Shown: piece after piece, positions 8,917-17,493 of the stretch
Layout of the letters: every line of letters begins with the position of its first letter
How positions within the stretch are numbered: the first letter of the stretch is position 1
NCBI GenBank assembly: GCA_020073385.1
Contig: JAIQFH010000003.1
Span: 186,001-250,000, forward strand
Length of the DNA stretch: 64,000 bases
Source of the DNA: Terriglobia bacterium
GTDB taxonomy: Bacteria > Acidobacteriota > Terriglobia > Terriglobales > Acidobacteriaceae
Direction of reading: 5' to 3'
Made by a program: the position numbers and the translations under genes
Notes under the pieces: model-generated
Told to the model about the DNA's origin: nothing
The model's input: only the letters and a program-made list of their open reading frames with translations
Databases searched by the model: none

Positions 8917-8980
8917 CGGGCCCTAAAGGGCGTCGATCTCTCCCGTCCTCGACGCGGCCCTTGAAGGGCCGCTCTTCCAC
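8917..8980 (-). repeat. REP-A element upstream of RAYT (second of an inverted pair)
   Basis: On the minus strand it reads GTGGAAGAGCGGCCCTT then AAGGGCCGC, followed by a GCCCTTTAGGGC hairpin. It is the mirror image of the copy at 8827-8883. Confidence 0.75.
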
Positions 8981-9051
8981 GGGATCGACGGCAGCACCGC
9001 TCAAGGCCGACTCGTTTAGCGGGCGCGCCCAGTCGGTCGCATCATACGGTT

Positions 9052-9617
9052 TTATTCAGAATCTCGCTGTCGAAGCACTTCCCAAGCGAAGATTCGGGTC
9101 GTCTGATGCACCGGGTGCGCTAATCCTTCTCTGCGCATTTCGATGCGAGCTGAAAGCTGGATATTGGCGACATGCTTGGCTATTGCTTCGAAGCATCCAA
9201 TTAGGTGAGGTCAGTCTTTGGAGGAGTGTGTTCATATCCGACTACAACGACTGCTTTCCGCTCCGGGCATTCAAGACTCTGCAACTTCCAACAATCCGCA
9301 ATGGTACTCACGTTGCCGGGATAGGGGTGGAGAAGATTGACCGACCAGTTTTCGGCCTCTTGACCGTTGTCTCCATACGGACGCACGATCTTGAATTCCA
9401 TTGCCCATTCATTCTTAATTAGAAGATCTGGCGTCCGCTTCGTTCGGACAGTTCCGCTCAAGCGGGGGAGTTGATTGAGATACTGCGAGATGAGCTTAAC
9501 AAGTTGCGGCTCTCCGTAGGGGCCGACTCCAGGCTGAAATCCTCTGAAAGGCACACGGCTCTTGTCTACGTGCACTATGGCATTCGCTATTTCGGAGACT
9601 ACGTTCTCTAAGTCCAT
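9052..9617 (-). pseudogene. Frameshifted nuclease-like gene (PD-(D/E)xK-type core)
   Basis: The first frame (ATG at 9617) runs to a stop at 9201. It contains TPDLLIKNEWAMEFK, matching the PD...ExK core of restriction-like nucleases. Directly after the stop, the -1 frame continues with IGCFEAIAKHVANIQ and then LAHPVHQTTRIFAWEVLRQRDSE, ending at 9052; it reads like the natural C-terminus. A single-base deletion near 9201-9206 would explain this. The restored protein would be about 188 residues. No partner methylase is seen. The upstream GTG at 9644 is inside the nrdJ terminator, so I reject it as start. A sequencing error cannot be excluded. Confidence 0.6.
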
Positions 9618-9635
9618 ATTCCCGATGGGCTGCAG

Positions 9636-9659
9636 AAAAGGCACGGCGTTTGCCGTGCC
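9636..9659 (-). terminator. Rho-independent terminator after nrdJ
   Basis: On the minus strand a perfect 8-bp stem GGCACGGC / GCCGTGCC with an AAAC loop is followed by TTTT. It lies 50 bp past the nrdJ stop codon. Confidence 0.85.
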
Positions 9660-9708
9660 TCGTTCCGGATCCCGACTAAATCAGATGTGACACTCTACAC
9701 GAGCGTTC

Positions 9709-12700
9709 TTAGCTGCAGCCGCTGGTGCTGCCGCAGCTCATGCAGCGGTAGCAGCTGCCGTTTCGGGTCATGATGCTGCCGCAGAAGCTGCAACTGGGGG
9801 CGTCGCCCAGGTCGACGATGCTGGACAGCGCGTCGGCGGCGTGGACGGAACCGGACCCCAGACCTCGGACCTCGGGCTTCAGGCCTGAAGCTTCCACGGT
9901 GCCGTTGGCTTCTGTGATGCCTTCAGGGTGAGACCCGCCTGCGGGGCGCAGCCTGAGGTTCTCGAACAGCATCTGCTGCTGGCCGGTCAGGAAGCGCAAC
10001 TGGAGCCAGCGGAAGATGTAGTCCATGATGCTCTTGGCATAGCCGATTTCCGGGTTGCCACTCCATCCACTGGGTTCGAAGCGGGTGTGGGCGAACTTCT
10101 CGCAGAGCAATTCCAGCTTCACGCCATGTTGCAGGGCGATCGAGACTGCCAGCGCGAAGCTGTCCACCAGGCCGCTGACCGTGGATCCTTCTTTCGCCAT
10201 CGTGATGAAGAGTTCGCCGGGCGTACCGTTGGGATAGAGGCCGACGGTGATGTAGCCCTCGTGGTCTCCGACTTTGAATTTATGCGTAATCGAGGCGCGT
10301 TCTTCCTGCAGCTTGTGGCGGACGGCGCGCGGCGGAGCGTTGAGATCTTCTTCTTCCAAAACCTGGACAGCCGAGGCGGCTGTCCCTACGCGAGCCGAGG
10401 ACTCCGCCGTCTTTGTGCCGGCTGCACTCAGAGGCTGGCTCTTCTTGCATCCGTCGCGGTAGACGGCGACTGCCTTCAGGCCGAGCTTCCACGCCTGGAG
10501 GTAGGCGTCCATGATGTCTTCGACACTCGCATTCTCGGGAAGATTGACGGTCTTCGATATTGCTCCGGAGATGAAGGGCTGCGCGGCGGCCATCATGCGG
10601 AGATGGCCGGTGTAGTGAATGGAGCGCGTTCCCTTCGCCGGCTTGAAGGAGCAATCGAAGACGGCGAGGTCGTCATCTTCAATGTGTGGCGCGCCCTCGA
10701 TGGTGCCTGTCGCATCGATGTAGCTGACGATGGCGTCGGTTTGCTCGTGCGTGTATCCGAGCTTGAAGAGCGCGGTGGGAACCGTGTTGTTGACGATCTT
10801 GATCATGCCTCCGCCGACCAGCTTCTTGTATTTCACCAGAGCGAGATCCGGCTCAATACCAGTGGTGTCACAATCCATCATGAAGCCGATGGTGCCGGTG
10901 GGGGCTAGGACCGTGACCTGGGAGTTGCGGTAGCCGTGTTTTTCGCCGTGCTGCAGGGCTTCGTCCCAGCATTGCTTGCTGGCTTCGTACAAAGTGCTTG
11001 GCACATTTCCTTTATTGATTCCATTCACTGACGCACGGTGCATGCGGATTACGTCCAGGAATGGCTCGCGGTTGATGTACCAGCCGGGGCAGGCTCCTCC
11101 GGGCATGGTTAGGATCGTGGTCGGGCCGCTCGCTTCGCCTCTCGAGACGGACGAGGCGTCCGTCGCTACACGAACCACGCTCGAGCCCAAGTTTGTTTCT
11201 GACAGGTTCTTCTTTGTTGCTTCTGTGGCGGGAACCAGGGGCTCGCACTGTTCTGCAATGCGGCTGCTTTGCAGATAGGCCTCGCCGCACATGATGGCAG
11301 TCACGCAGGCGGCGTAGTCGCGGCCGGCATCACTGTCGTACGGATGGCCTGCCGCCATGAGCAACGCGCCTAAGTTTGCATAGCCCAGGCCTAGCGGGCG
11401 ATAGTCGTGCGAGTTGGCCATGATGGCCTGCGTCGGATATCCGGCGTTGTCGACCAGGATTTCCTGCGCGGTGATCAGGATGTCTACCGCATGACGATAG
11501 GCGTCCACGTCGAATGTGCCGTTGGGCGCGAACTTCAGCAGGTTCAAGCTGGCCAGGTTGCAGGCCGAATCGTCAAGGAACATGTATTCGCTGCACGGAT
11601 TGCTGGCGTTGATGCGGGCGGTATTCTTCGATGTGTGCCAGCGATTGACCGTGGTGTCGTACTGCATGCCCGGATCGCCGCAGTGCCAAGTTGCTTCGGA
11701 GATCTTGTGCAGCAGTTCTTTTGCTTTGTAGGTCTTTACGACGGAGCCATCAGTGACGCTCCGCGTGGAGAAGTCAGTATCGCGAACCACGGCGTACATG
11801 AAATCGTCGGTCACGCGGACAGAGTTATTCGCGTTCTGGAAGAAGATGCTGGAGTAGGCGTCGGAGTCGGGATGGGAGCCGTCGTATCCCACGGAAACGA
11901 GGGCGTGCGCCTTGGCTTCTTCTTTCTGCTTGCACTCGATGAACTCGACGATATCGGGATGGTCGACGTTGAGGATGACCATCTTGGCGGCGCGGCGGGT
12001 CTTGCCTCCGGACTTGATGACGCCGGCGAAGGCGTCGAATCCTTTCATGAAGCTGAGCGGGCCGCTGGCGGTGCCTCCACCAGAGAGAGTTTCAGTCGAT
12101 CCACGCAGAGGAGAGAGATTTGTGCCCGTGCCGCTGCCCCACTTGAAGAGCATGCCTTCTGTCTTCGCCAGCGTCAGAATCGAGTCGAGCGAATCTTTGA
12201 CCGAATTGATGAAGCAGGCGGAGCACTGGGGCTTGCGGTATCCCGTCGCGCCGAATTCGACTTGCTGCTTCTGGACGTTCCAGTGCCAGTTCTGGCCGTC
12301 GGAGTTGGGCTCAATGCGGTCGCATCCGACATTGAACCAGACCGGTGAGTTGAACGCGGCGTACTGGCGCACAAGGATGTGGACCAGTTCATCGTGGAAA
12401 GTTGCGCCGTCTTCGGGAGTGCGGAAGTATCCCTGAGCCATGCCCCAATCGCGAATGGTTTCGGCGACACGGGATACCAGTTGGCGGACTCCAGTTTCCC
12501 GTTCAGGCGTTCCGATCTTGCCGTGCAGATATTTGCTGGCCACGATGTTGGTCGCGGTCATCGACCAGTCTTTAGGGACTTCGACGTCCTTCTGCTCGAA
12601 GATGACTCCGCCATGGGAGTCGGTGATCTGAGCGGTGCGGAGATCCCACTCGACTTCGTCGTAGGGAGAGACGCCCGGCTTGGTGAACAGCCGTCGGAAA

Positions 12701-12795
12701 GAGAGGCCGGGGGCCTTCTTTTTGGGAGCGGCTGGTGATGCGGTGACGGCAGACGGAGCGGCGGCGGTTTTGGTTTCGGTTTTGACTTCAGGCAT
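9709..12795 (-). CDS. nrdJ: Adenosylcobalamin-dependent (class II) ribonucleotide reductase
   Basis: This oxygen-independent enzyme makes deoxyribonucleotides using coenzyme B12. The ~1028-residue protein shows class II features: the FNSPVWFNVG segment, NPCSEYMFLDDSACNLASLNL with the active-site Cys/Glu pair, and PTGTIGFMMDCDTTGIEP. The C-terminal CSFCGSIMTRNGSCYRCMSCG zinc-ribbon tail is typical of this long form. The ATG at 12795 follows AGGAGAG. Three repeats lie in frame: 7-bp units at 9854-9888 and GGACAGCC-type hairpins at 10363-10400 and 11128-11172, coding for low-complexity Ala/Ser-rich linkers. I saw no cobalamin riboswitch upstream and no other nrd genes. Confidence 0.95.
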   Translation of the reverse strand: MPEVKTETKTAAAPSAVTASPAAPKKKAPGLSFRRLFTKPGVSPYDEVEWDLRTAQITDSHGGVIFEQKDVEVPKDWSMTATNIVASKYLHGKIGTPERETGVRQLVSRVAETIRDWGMAQGYFRTPEDGATFHDELVHILVRQYAAFNSPVWFNVGCDRIEPNSDGQNWHWNVQKQQVEFGATGYRKPQCSACFINSVKDSLDSILTLAKTEGMLFKWGSGTGTNLSPLRGSTETLSGGGTASGPLSFMKGFDAFAGVIKSGGKTRRAAKMVILNVDHPDIVEFIECKQKEEAKAHALVSVGYDGSHPDSDAYSSIFFQNANNSVRVTDDFMYAVVRDTDFSTRSVTDGSVVKTYKAKELLHKISEATWHCGDPGMQYDTTVNRWHTSKNTARINASNPCSEYMFLDDSACNLASLNLLKFAPNGTFDVDAYRHAVDILITAQEILVDNAGYPTQAIMANSHDYRPLGLGYANLGALLMAAGHPYDSDAGRDYAACVTAIMCGEAYLQSSRIAEQCEPLVPATEATKKNLSETNLGSSVVRVATDASSVSRGEASGPTTILTMPGGACPGWYINREPFLDVIRMHRASVNGINKGNVPSTLYEASKQCWDEALQHGEKHGYRNSQVTVLAPTGTIGFMMDCDTTGIEPDLALVKYKKLVGGGMIKIVNNTVPTALFKLGYTHEQTDAIVSYIDATGTIEGAPHIEDDDLAVFDCSFKPAKGTRSIHYTGHLRMMAAAQPFISGAISKTVNLPENASVEDIMDAYLQAWKLGLKAVAVYRDGCKKSQPLSAAGTKTAESSARVGTAASAVQVLEEEDLNAPPRAVRHKLQEERASITHKFKVGDHEGYITVGLYPNGTPGELFITMAKEGSTVSGLVDSFALAVSIALQHGVKLELLCEKFAHTRFEPSGWSGNPEIGYAKSIMDYIFRWLQLRFLTGQQQMLFENLRLRPAGGSHPEGITEANGTVEASGLKPEVRGLGSGSVHAADALSSIVDLGDAPSCSFCGSIMTRNGSCYRCMSCGSTSGCS
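9854..9888 (-). repeat. Heptamer tract inside nrdJ
   Basis: Five 7-bp units read in register on the plus strand: GACCCCA, GACCTCG, GACCTCG, GGCTTCA, GGCCTGA. They encode part of a variable linker before the C-terminal zinc ribbon. The same unit type occurs in rsmH and after it. Confidence 0.65.
10363..10400 (+). repeat. REP-B palindrome inside nrdJ
   Basis: A 9-bp stem GGACAGCCG / CGGCTGTCC (10365-10385) is followed by CTACGCGAGCC. It encodes the Ala/Ser/Val-rich stretch ARVGTAASAVQV within nrdJ. Related copies are at 11128, 13774, 43611 and two in alaS. Confidence 0.65.
11128..11172 (-). repeat. Second REP-B-type palindrome inside nrdJ
   Basis: GCTCGCTTCG is followed by an 8-bp stem GACGGACG / CGTCCGTC (11146-11164) and GCTACACG. 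The order of parts matches the inverted REP-B copy at 13774, with compensatory changes in the stem. It encodes RVATDASSVSRGEASG. Confidence 0.55.
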
Positions 12796-12994
12796 CAAGG
12801 GGGCTCTCCTAATTAGATTCTATGCGGCTTCTATCGATTCGGGCGTCCGGGTCGGGCGGGGAATCGGGTGTAGCTGAATTTGGTTATAAGGAACCTTTTC
12901 TTAGGCCCGTATCGGGCTCTTTGGTTCGACGAACGGCCCACGGCTCATGTCGTTGGCTTTGTGCAGGCGCCGCTTCGCGGCTGCATCCCTTCCG
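12796..12994. other. Gap upstream of nrdJ
   Basis: These 199 bp hold the nrdJ ribosome-binding site and a short GCCCG-ATA-CGGGC hairpin near 12906-12918. No cobalamin-riboswitch boxes or NrdR boxes could be recognised by eye. Confidence 0.4.
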
Positions 12995-13720
12995 TCAGAA
13001 ACCGGAAGGGAACGAGGAAGAACAGTGAATCGTAGTGGCCACGGCGGAATTGAGCCGAGGTGTGGTGATAGCTGCCGACGGGGCGCACTCGTTTTGCTGG
13101 GTAAGGGAATCTGCGGTATCAGGCCGAGGCGGACGAGTACTGAGTGGCTCGGCAGTAAGTTCCAGAGATGTGGCGAAGTGCGAGCCAATGCCGGTCGCTT
13201 TTTCCGCCGAGGAAATGATCCACTGGTTGAGGGCGCTACAGATGCTGCGGCGCTGGGCTTGATCGTGAATCTCGACGAAGCGAACGAAATAGCGTCCGGA
13301 GGCCAGGCGCGCCTGCATGGGATTCGGGTGCGACAACATGCGGTCGAGCACGAAGGCTATGTCGTCGTCTTCAAAGAACTGGGTGACGGCCAGCATGCGG
13401 CGGGCTTCCTGCTCTCGGCTTCCGGCTTCTGGGGACACAGCGGCTAAAGCCGCACTATCTTTGGCGCCTGACGCGGCGCTAAAGTGCCGCTCTTCCACGT
13501 CATCCTGCGAAGTCATTGGGTCCGCGGGATGACCAGTGCTGGCTAGGTTCATCACTTCTTCTGCCAGGGCGAATACACCGGGCTTGCTGGGGACTACCAG
13601 AAGACTGTGAGGGGACTCGCAACGGAACCAGCGTGACCATTGCAGGCGACGATAATCCACAGGACGGTCGAAACCGTGTCGTGCCAATGATTCAGAAACT
13701 AGTCGAGTAAGGGTCTCCAT
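12995..13720 (-). CDS. Hypothetical protein carrying an in-frame REP element
   Basis: This is a 241-residue protein of unknown family. The N-terminal 65 residues (ESLARHGFDRPVDYRRLQWS... HSLLVVPSKPGVFALAEEV) and the segment AVTQFFEDDDIAFVLDRMLSHPNPMQARLASGRYFVRFVEIHD look like genuine folded sequence. Between them lies a segment encoded by a complete REP-A repeat (13440-13500; residues EERHFSAASGAKDSAALAAV). The start has GGAGCCC six bases before the ATG. The last ~60 residues are low-complexity. It is located immediately upstream of nrdJ in the same direction, with 199 bp between. Confidence 0.65.
   Translation of the reverse strand: METLTRLVSESLARHGFDRPVDYRRLQWSRWFRCESPHSLLVVPSKPGVFALAEEVMNLASTGHPADPMTSQDDVEERHFSAASGAKDSAALAAVSPEAGSREQEARRMLAVTQFFEDDDIAFVLDRMLSHPNPMQARLASGRYFVRFVEIHDQAQRRSICSALNQWIISSAEKATGIGSHFATSLELTAEPLSTRPPRPDTADSLTQQNECAPSAAITTPRLNSAVATTIHCSSSFPSGF
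13440..13500 (-). repeat. REP-A element inside a coding sequence
   Basis: On the minus strand: GTGGAAGAGCGGCACTTTAG then GCGCCGCGTC, followed by a GTGCGGC-TTTA-GCCGC hairpin. It sits wholly inside the 12995-13720 reading frame without interrupting it. Confidence 0.75.
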
Positions 13721-13773
13721 TGCGGGCTCCTAGGTTCGGACTACTCCAACGAAAAAAGTTCTTATATTGGCAC

Positions 13774-13840
13774 CGCTCGCTTCGTTCGCGGGACAGCCAA
13801 GGCGGCTGTCTCCACACGGGCCGTACCGCTGGCGTGCTCC
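13774..13840 (-). repeat. REP-B element in a 630-bp gene-poor gap
   Basis: GCTCGCTTCGTTCGCGG precedes a GACAGCC-AAGGC-GGCTGTC hairpin and CTCCACACGGGCC. It is the same family as the alaS and ftsL-ftsI copies. The rest of the gap 13721-14354 holds a CACCCC-type hairpin near 14058-14076 and a heptamer tract, but no convincing gene. Confidence 0.6.
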
Positions 13841-14203
13841 GGGGGAGGATCGGGGCACGGCCACCGCACTCTCAAACCGGACTTCCGACCTTCGTTTTTT
13901 CGGCCGCCGGAAGGCTGAAGTTTATGATTATGAAAGGTTTGGGCGCCCGACCTACGGATCAGGAGTCTGGCGCCTGCGCCTCTATTTTTTCCTGCAGCTG
14001 CCGAGTCACCTCTGGCTCGGACGGGCTGCCGGTCTTCCTTCACTCTTCGAACTTCCACCCCATTCCCGTGGGGTGAAATTTCATTGCTTGGGATTGCAAA
14101 GTTACTCCTGCAGGTTGTGCATGTCAAGAGGGAAACACTATAGGTTGTATCCCTAGCAATGACGGGCTTGATGCGGGATTGGGGGTGGGTTTTCCACAAA
14201 GAG

Positions 14204-14259
14204 CAGTTCTCAGTTCTCAGTTCTCAGTTCTCAGTTCTCAGTTCTCAGTTCTCAGTTTG
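14204..14259 (+). repeat. Heptamer tandem repeat (CAGTTCT)7
   Basis: Seven perfect copies of CAGTTCT (14204-14252) are followed by one degenerate copy. The same heptamer occurs twice at 15083-15096 and, inverted, three times at 57735-57755. Confidence 0.9.
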
Positions 14260-14354
14260 ACCCTCCATCTGCCACGGGTTGCCTTGAATACGGGGATGAC
14301 GATGGGTTTCGTTGGAATTCAGAACTCGAGAACGCGAAATCTTAAACACTTTCA

Positions 14355-14771
14355 TCACATGAGGCCGAGCCTGGAGGAAGTTACGCGCACAGGTTGGGGA
14401 GTTTTCCGTTGAGTGCGCGACGTCTTGTCCAGGGGTAAGCTTCCGTAGGCATCGTCGCGGAAATTGGTTTTGATCTTCTCGATCCTCAGCGGTTCGATCT
14501 GGAGACTCGCCAAGCGCAAGTTGACGGGTTCATCTTCTTCGTTCGATCGCTGAGGAGTTGGATTAGGAGTCAGCCCCATGGGAACGTAAACGTCTTCGAA
14601 TATCCGGCGAGGAGCGATGCTGAGGACCCCATCACAGGATTCCACCAGATAGTCGCCCTTACGGCCACAGTGCTGCCGGCCGAGATGGTCGGTGAAGGTG
14701 AGATTGGAATTGAGTTGTTTAGCTTTGACAAGGAATCGCGTGCGGTACGTTTTCCATTCAACCGATTTCAT
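14355..14771 (-). CDS. Conserved hypothetical protein (KGDYLVE / PGDYG-like)
   Basis: This 138-residue protein has a well-ordered N-terminal half: TYRTRFLVKAKQL, DHLGRQHCGRKGDYLVES, then IAPRRIFEDVYVPM. The GR-x-GDYLVE pattern followed by an aromatic-rich IFEDVYVP resembles small PGDYG-type domains of unknown function. The C-terminal third is charged and less structured. The ribosome-binding site is weak. It stands alone between repeat-rich gaps, so no pathway is suggested by context. Confidence 0.6.
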   Translation of the reverse strand: MKSVEWKTYRTRFLVKAKQLNSNLTFTDHLGRQHCGRKGDYLVESCDGVLSIAPRRIFEDVYVPMGLTPNPTPQRSNEEDEPVNLRLASLQIEPLRIEKIKTNFRDDAYGSLPLDKTSRTQRKTPQPVRVTSSRLGLM

Positions 14772-15110
14772 GGCGCGCTGCCCCAGAACTTTCTACTGGA
14801 AGTTTGTCCTCAGAGCGTATCTGGGACGAAACGAAATCTCTTGTGAGGTCGAAGCTGAATGTAAGGTTGAATTGCACGCGGGTCAATTCCGCTTTTTGGT
14901 GCATTTGAGGAAAACCGCGTGGCCAGATTCGATGGAGTGGCCTGGCTCAAGCAGCCGATGAAAGACATCACGCTGTGGGCCGACATCACGGCGTTTCTTG
15001 GATGTGACAGAGGCGTTGAATGAAATCTGGTAGAGTGGGCAACCGGAATCTCCACAGGGCATGCACAGGAAATGCAGAAAGTCAGTTCTCAGTTCTCAGC
15101 TGGAGGAGCC
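14772..15110. other. Divergent intergenic region, no gene seen
   Basis: These 339 bp separate the KGDYLVE protein from the amidohydrolase. The only notable element is two copies of CAGTTCT at 15083-15096, directly before the amidohydrolase ribosome-binding site GGAGGAG. Confidence 0.5.
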
Positions 15111-16400
15111 ATGCGACACAGGGTTACTTTGGGAGTTTCAGTTTTCGTGGGCTTGTCGGCCTGTCTGTTCGGGCAGACTGCGGGCTCAAGAACGATCGCG
15201 TTGCGCTGCGGAAACTTTTTCGATGGGCGCGGAGATTCATCACGCAAGAACGTCGTTGTTGTGATCGAAGGCGAGAAGATCAAGGAACTCGCAACGGCTG
15301 CGCCTGCCGGCTCCGAGGTGATCGATCTTTCACACCAGACTTGCCTGCCGGGATTGATCGACACGCATACGCACATTCTGCTGCAAGGAGACATCACGGC
15401 CGCGGATTACGATGAGCAATTGCTGAAGCAATCGCCGGAGTATCGGACGATCCTGGCGACTGTGAATGCGCGGCGCGCTCTGGAGTATGGGTTCACTTCG
15501 ATCCGCGACCTTGAGACCGAGGGTGCCGGATATGCCGACGTCGATGTGAAGAAGGCCATCAACAATGGAGTGATTCCCGGGCCGCGGATGCAGGTCGCTA
15601 CACGCGCGCTCGATGTGACTGGAGCGTATCCGCTGCAGGGATACGCGCCTGCCGTGATGGTCCCGCACGGAGTGCAGGTCGTGGATGGCCCAGACAACGC
15701 GCGCCAGGCTGTGCGCGAGCAGATCAGCCATGGCGCCGACTGGATCAAGGTCTACAGCGACCGCTCATATCGGGTGCAAGAGGACGGCGTGCTCGACGAC
15801 ATTCCCACGTTCACGCCGGAAGAACTGAAGGCGATTGTGGATGAAGCTCACCGCGAGCGGCACAAAGTCGCATCGCACGCCATGGCCCTGTATGGCGTAC
15901 ACAACTCCGTTGAGGCGGGTGTGGATTCCATCGAGCATGGGAACTACATCGCGGATGACGACCTGAAGACAATGGCGTCGCGCGGGATCTTCTATGTGCC
16001 GACCATTTATGTGGGCGAGTACGTCGCCCAGGGGCGGGCGGCGGAGGGGGCCCCGGTTTGGGTGAAGATGATCCAGATTCATGAGGACACATTCCGGCGG
16101 GCCATGAAAGCCGGGGTGAAGATCGCTTTTGGGACTGACGCGGGAGGGTTCGATTGGAAGATCAATCCGGCGAAGGAATTTTCGTCGATGGTGAAGTTTG
16201 GGATGACTCCGGCGCAGGCGATCCGCGCGGCGACAATCAATGCCGCGGAGTTATTGGGGATGAAGGATTCGCTGGGGACGCTCGAAGCAGGGAAGTTGGC
16301 CGATATTGTGGCGGTGCCGGGGGATCCGTTGGCGGACGTCTCACTGATGGAGAAAGTGGATTTTGTGATGAAGGGCGGAGTGGTGTTCCGGAAGCCCTAG
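15111..16400 (+). CDS. Exported amidohydrolase (imidazolonepropionase / Xaa-Pro dipeptidase-like)
   Basis: This is a metal-dependent hydrolase of about 429 residues. The start at 15111 has GGAGGA upstream and opens a signal peptide (MRHRVTLGVSVFVGLSACLFGQ). The fold is the amidohydrolase TIM barrel: LPGLIDTHTHIL with the HxH metal pair, DWIKVYSDRSY with the carboxylated-Lys position, then VASHAM and SIEHGNYI histidines, and AFGTDAGG with the catalytic Asp. The C-terminal DPLADVSLMEKVDFVMKGGVV is the closing beta sandwich. It likely cleaves a peptide or cyclic amide in the periplasm; the substrate is not determined. Confidence 0.9.
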   Translation: MRHRVTLGVSVFVGLSACLFGQTAGSRTIALRCGNFFDGRGDSSRKNVVVVIEGEKIKELATAAPAGSEVIDLSHQTCLPGLIDTHTHILLQGDITAADYDEQLLKQSPEYRTILATVNARRALEYGFTSIRDLETEGAGYADVDVKKAINNGVIPGPRMQVATRALDVTGAYPLQGYAPAVMVPHGVQVVDGPDNARQAVREQISHGADWIKVYSDRSYRVQEDGVLDDIPTFTPEELKAIVDEAHRERHKVASHAMALYGVHNSVEAGVDSIEHGNYIADDDLKTMASRGIFYVPTIYVGEYVAQGRAAEGAPVWVKMIQIHEDTFRRAMKAGVKIAFGTDAGGFDWKINPAKEFSSMVKFGMTPAQAIRAATINAAELLGMKDSLGTLEAGKLADIVAVPGDPLADVSLMEKVDFVMKGGVVFRKP

Positions 16401-16419
16401 TCTCCGCCTCAAGAGAACT

Positions 16420-16450
16420 TACCACAGAGGGCACAGAGGAGCACAGAGGA
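16420..16450 (-). repeat. Dispersed CCTCTGTG-type repeat
   Basis: CCACAGAGGG, CACAGAGGAG and CACAGAGGA units lie between the amidohydrolase and the YHS gene. It is an inverted copy of the element at 1069. Confidence 0.6.
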
Positions 16451-16539
16451 TTGGAGATTACAGGAATTACCCGAGCGGAAGTAAGAGCCGATCTGTTGAC
16501 AATCGCCTCTAGGTACAAAAATTCGTTAGGAGTACTGCA

Positions 16540-16692
16540 ATGACTACTGATCCGGTTTGTGGAATGAGAGTCGATGACAACAGCTCGCAGCATCAGGCGC
16601 AGTATGGCGGCCAGACGTATTCGTTCTGCTCGCAGCAATGCAAGAATGAGTTTGAGCAGAATCCGGAGCAGTACGCGCGGTCGGCGGCTTAG
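16540..16692 (+). CDS. YHS-domain small metal-binding protein
   Basis: This 50-residue protein starts TTDPVCGMRVDD and continues YGGQTYSFCSQQCKNEFEQNPEQYA. It is a near-perfect YHS domain with the DPVCGM box and the FCSxxCxxxF box, a module found in copper ATPases and in small stand-alone metal-binding proteins. A TTAGGAG ribosome-binding site precedes the ATG, and a strong terminator follows 22 bp after the stop. It may bind or deliver a transition metal. Confidence 0.9.
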   Translation: MTTDPVCGMRVDDNSSQHQAQYGGQTYSFCSQQCKNEFEQNPEQYARSAA

Positions 16693-16713
16693 GATAATCG
16701 GAGCGAAATGAGC

Positions 16714-16743
16714 AAAAGGCCCTTGCATTTAGCAAGGGCCTTT
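16714..16743 (+). terminator. Rho-independent terminator after the YHS gene
   Basis: A perfect 9-bp stem GGCCCTTGC / GCAAGGGCC with loop ATTTA is followed by TTTCCTT. AAAA on the left side means it could also act on the opposite strand for the sod gene. Confidence 0.85.
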
Positions 16744-16842
16744 CCTTGAGCTGCATCTTGTCGTCTGCAATGTGCCTCGTTCAGCAGATTGCATAGGTCC
16801 TTCGCTTCGCTCAGGATGACAAGCGAGTTGAAGTGGCGAGCT

Positions 16843-17493
16843 TTAGCGATGCGCCATGGCTGGTTCGTGGGCGCCCTTGCCGGCTTTGAAGGCGGCGTAG
16901 CGCCTGTTGATTTCGTCCCAGTTCACTACGTTCCACCAGGCGGTGAGGTATTCGGGGCGGCGGTTGTTGTATTTCAAGTAATACGCATGCTCCCAGACGT
17001 CGTTGCCGAAGATCGGATAAAGGCCCTGCGAGATGGGATTGTCCTGATTCGGCGTGGACATAATCTGCACTTCGCCATTCGGCTTGCCGGCGAGCCATGC
17101 CCATCCTGAGCCGAATTGCTTCGCGCCCGCGTCATTGAACTTCGTCTTGAAGTCGTTGAAGTTGCCGAAGGTCTTCTGAATCGCCTCCGCGATCGGGCCG
17201 GTGGGATCGCCTCCGCCCTTGGGTTTCATGATCTTCCAGAACATGCTGTGGTTGACGTGGCCTCCGCCATTGTTGCGGACGGCCGCGCGGATGTCTTCTG
17301 GAATCGCGTTGAGGTCGCGGATCAGGTCTTCGGCAGATTTGCCGGCGAGTTCGGGATGCTTCTCGAGGGCGGCGTTCAGGTTCTTCACGTAGGCGCCGTG
17401 GTGCATGTCGTGGTGCAGCGTCATGGTCTGCTTGTCGATCGTGGGTTCGAGTGCCTCGTAGGCATAGGGCAAGGGGGGTAGTTCGTGAGCCAT
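16843..17493 (-). CDS. Superoxide dismutase, Fe/Mn type
   Basis: This enzyme converts superoxide to hydrogen peroxide and oxygen. The 216-residue protein has [17 protein letters not shown] at the start, metal-ligand histidines in [11 protein letters not shown] and [12 protein letters not shown], and the Asp/His ligands in [19 protein letters not shown]. The FGSGWAWL segment is also typical. Fe versus Mn use cannot be decided safely, though [10 protein letters not shown] with the surrounding pattern leans to Mn or cambialistic. The ATG at 17493 follows GGAGGAACG. No signal peptide is present, so it is cytoplasmic. Confidence 0.95.
   Translation of the reverse strand: MAHELPPLPYAYEALEPTIDKQTMTLHHDMHHGAYVKNLNAALEKHPELAGKSAEDLIRDLNAIPEDIRAAVRNNGGGHVNHSMFWKIMKPKGGGDPTGPIAEAIQKTFGNFNDFKTKFNDAGAKQFGSGWAWLAGKPNGEVQIMSTPNQDNPISQGLYPIFGNDVWEHAYYLKYNNRRPEYLTAWWNVVNWDEINRRYAAFKAGKGAHEPAMAHR

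Noticed and set aside
8901..9422. Plus-strand open frame across the REP pair and the broken nuclease gene
   Set aside because: Its first third is REP DNA, and the minus-strand reading gives a coherent protein across the same bases.
12796..12994. Possible cobalamin riboswitch before the B12-dependent reductase
   Set aside because: No B12-box-like conserved sequence and no long structured leader could be seen on the minus strand.
13762..14199. Open frames on both strands in the 13.7-14.2 kb gap
   Set aside because: They run through a REP-B element and low-complexity sequence, and neither has a credible start or family pattern.
14204..14259. CRISPR-like array
   Set aside because: The units are 7 bp without spacers; no cas genes occur in the window.
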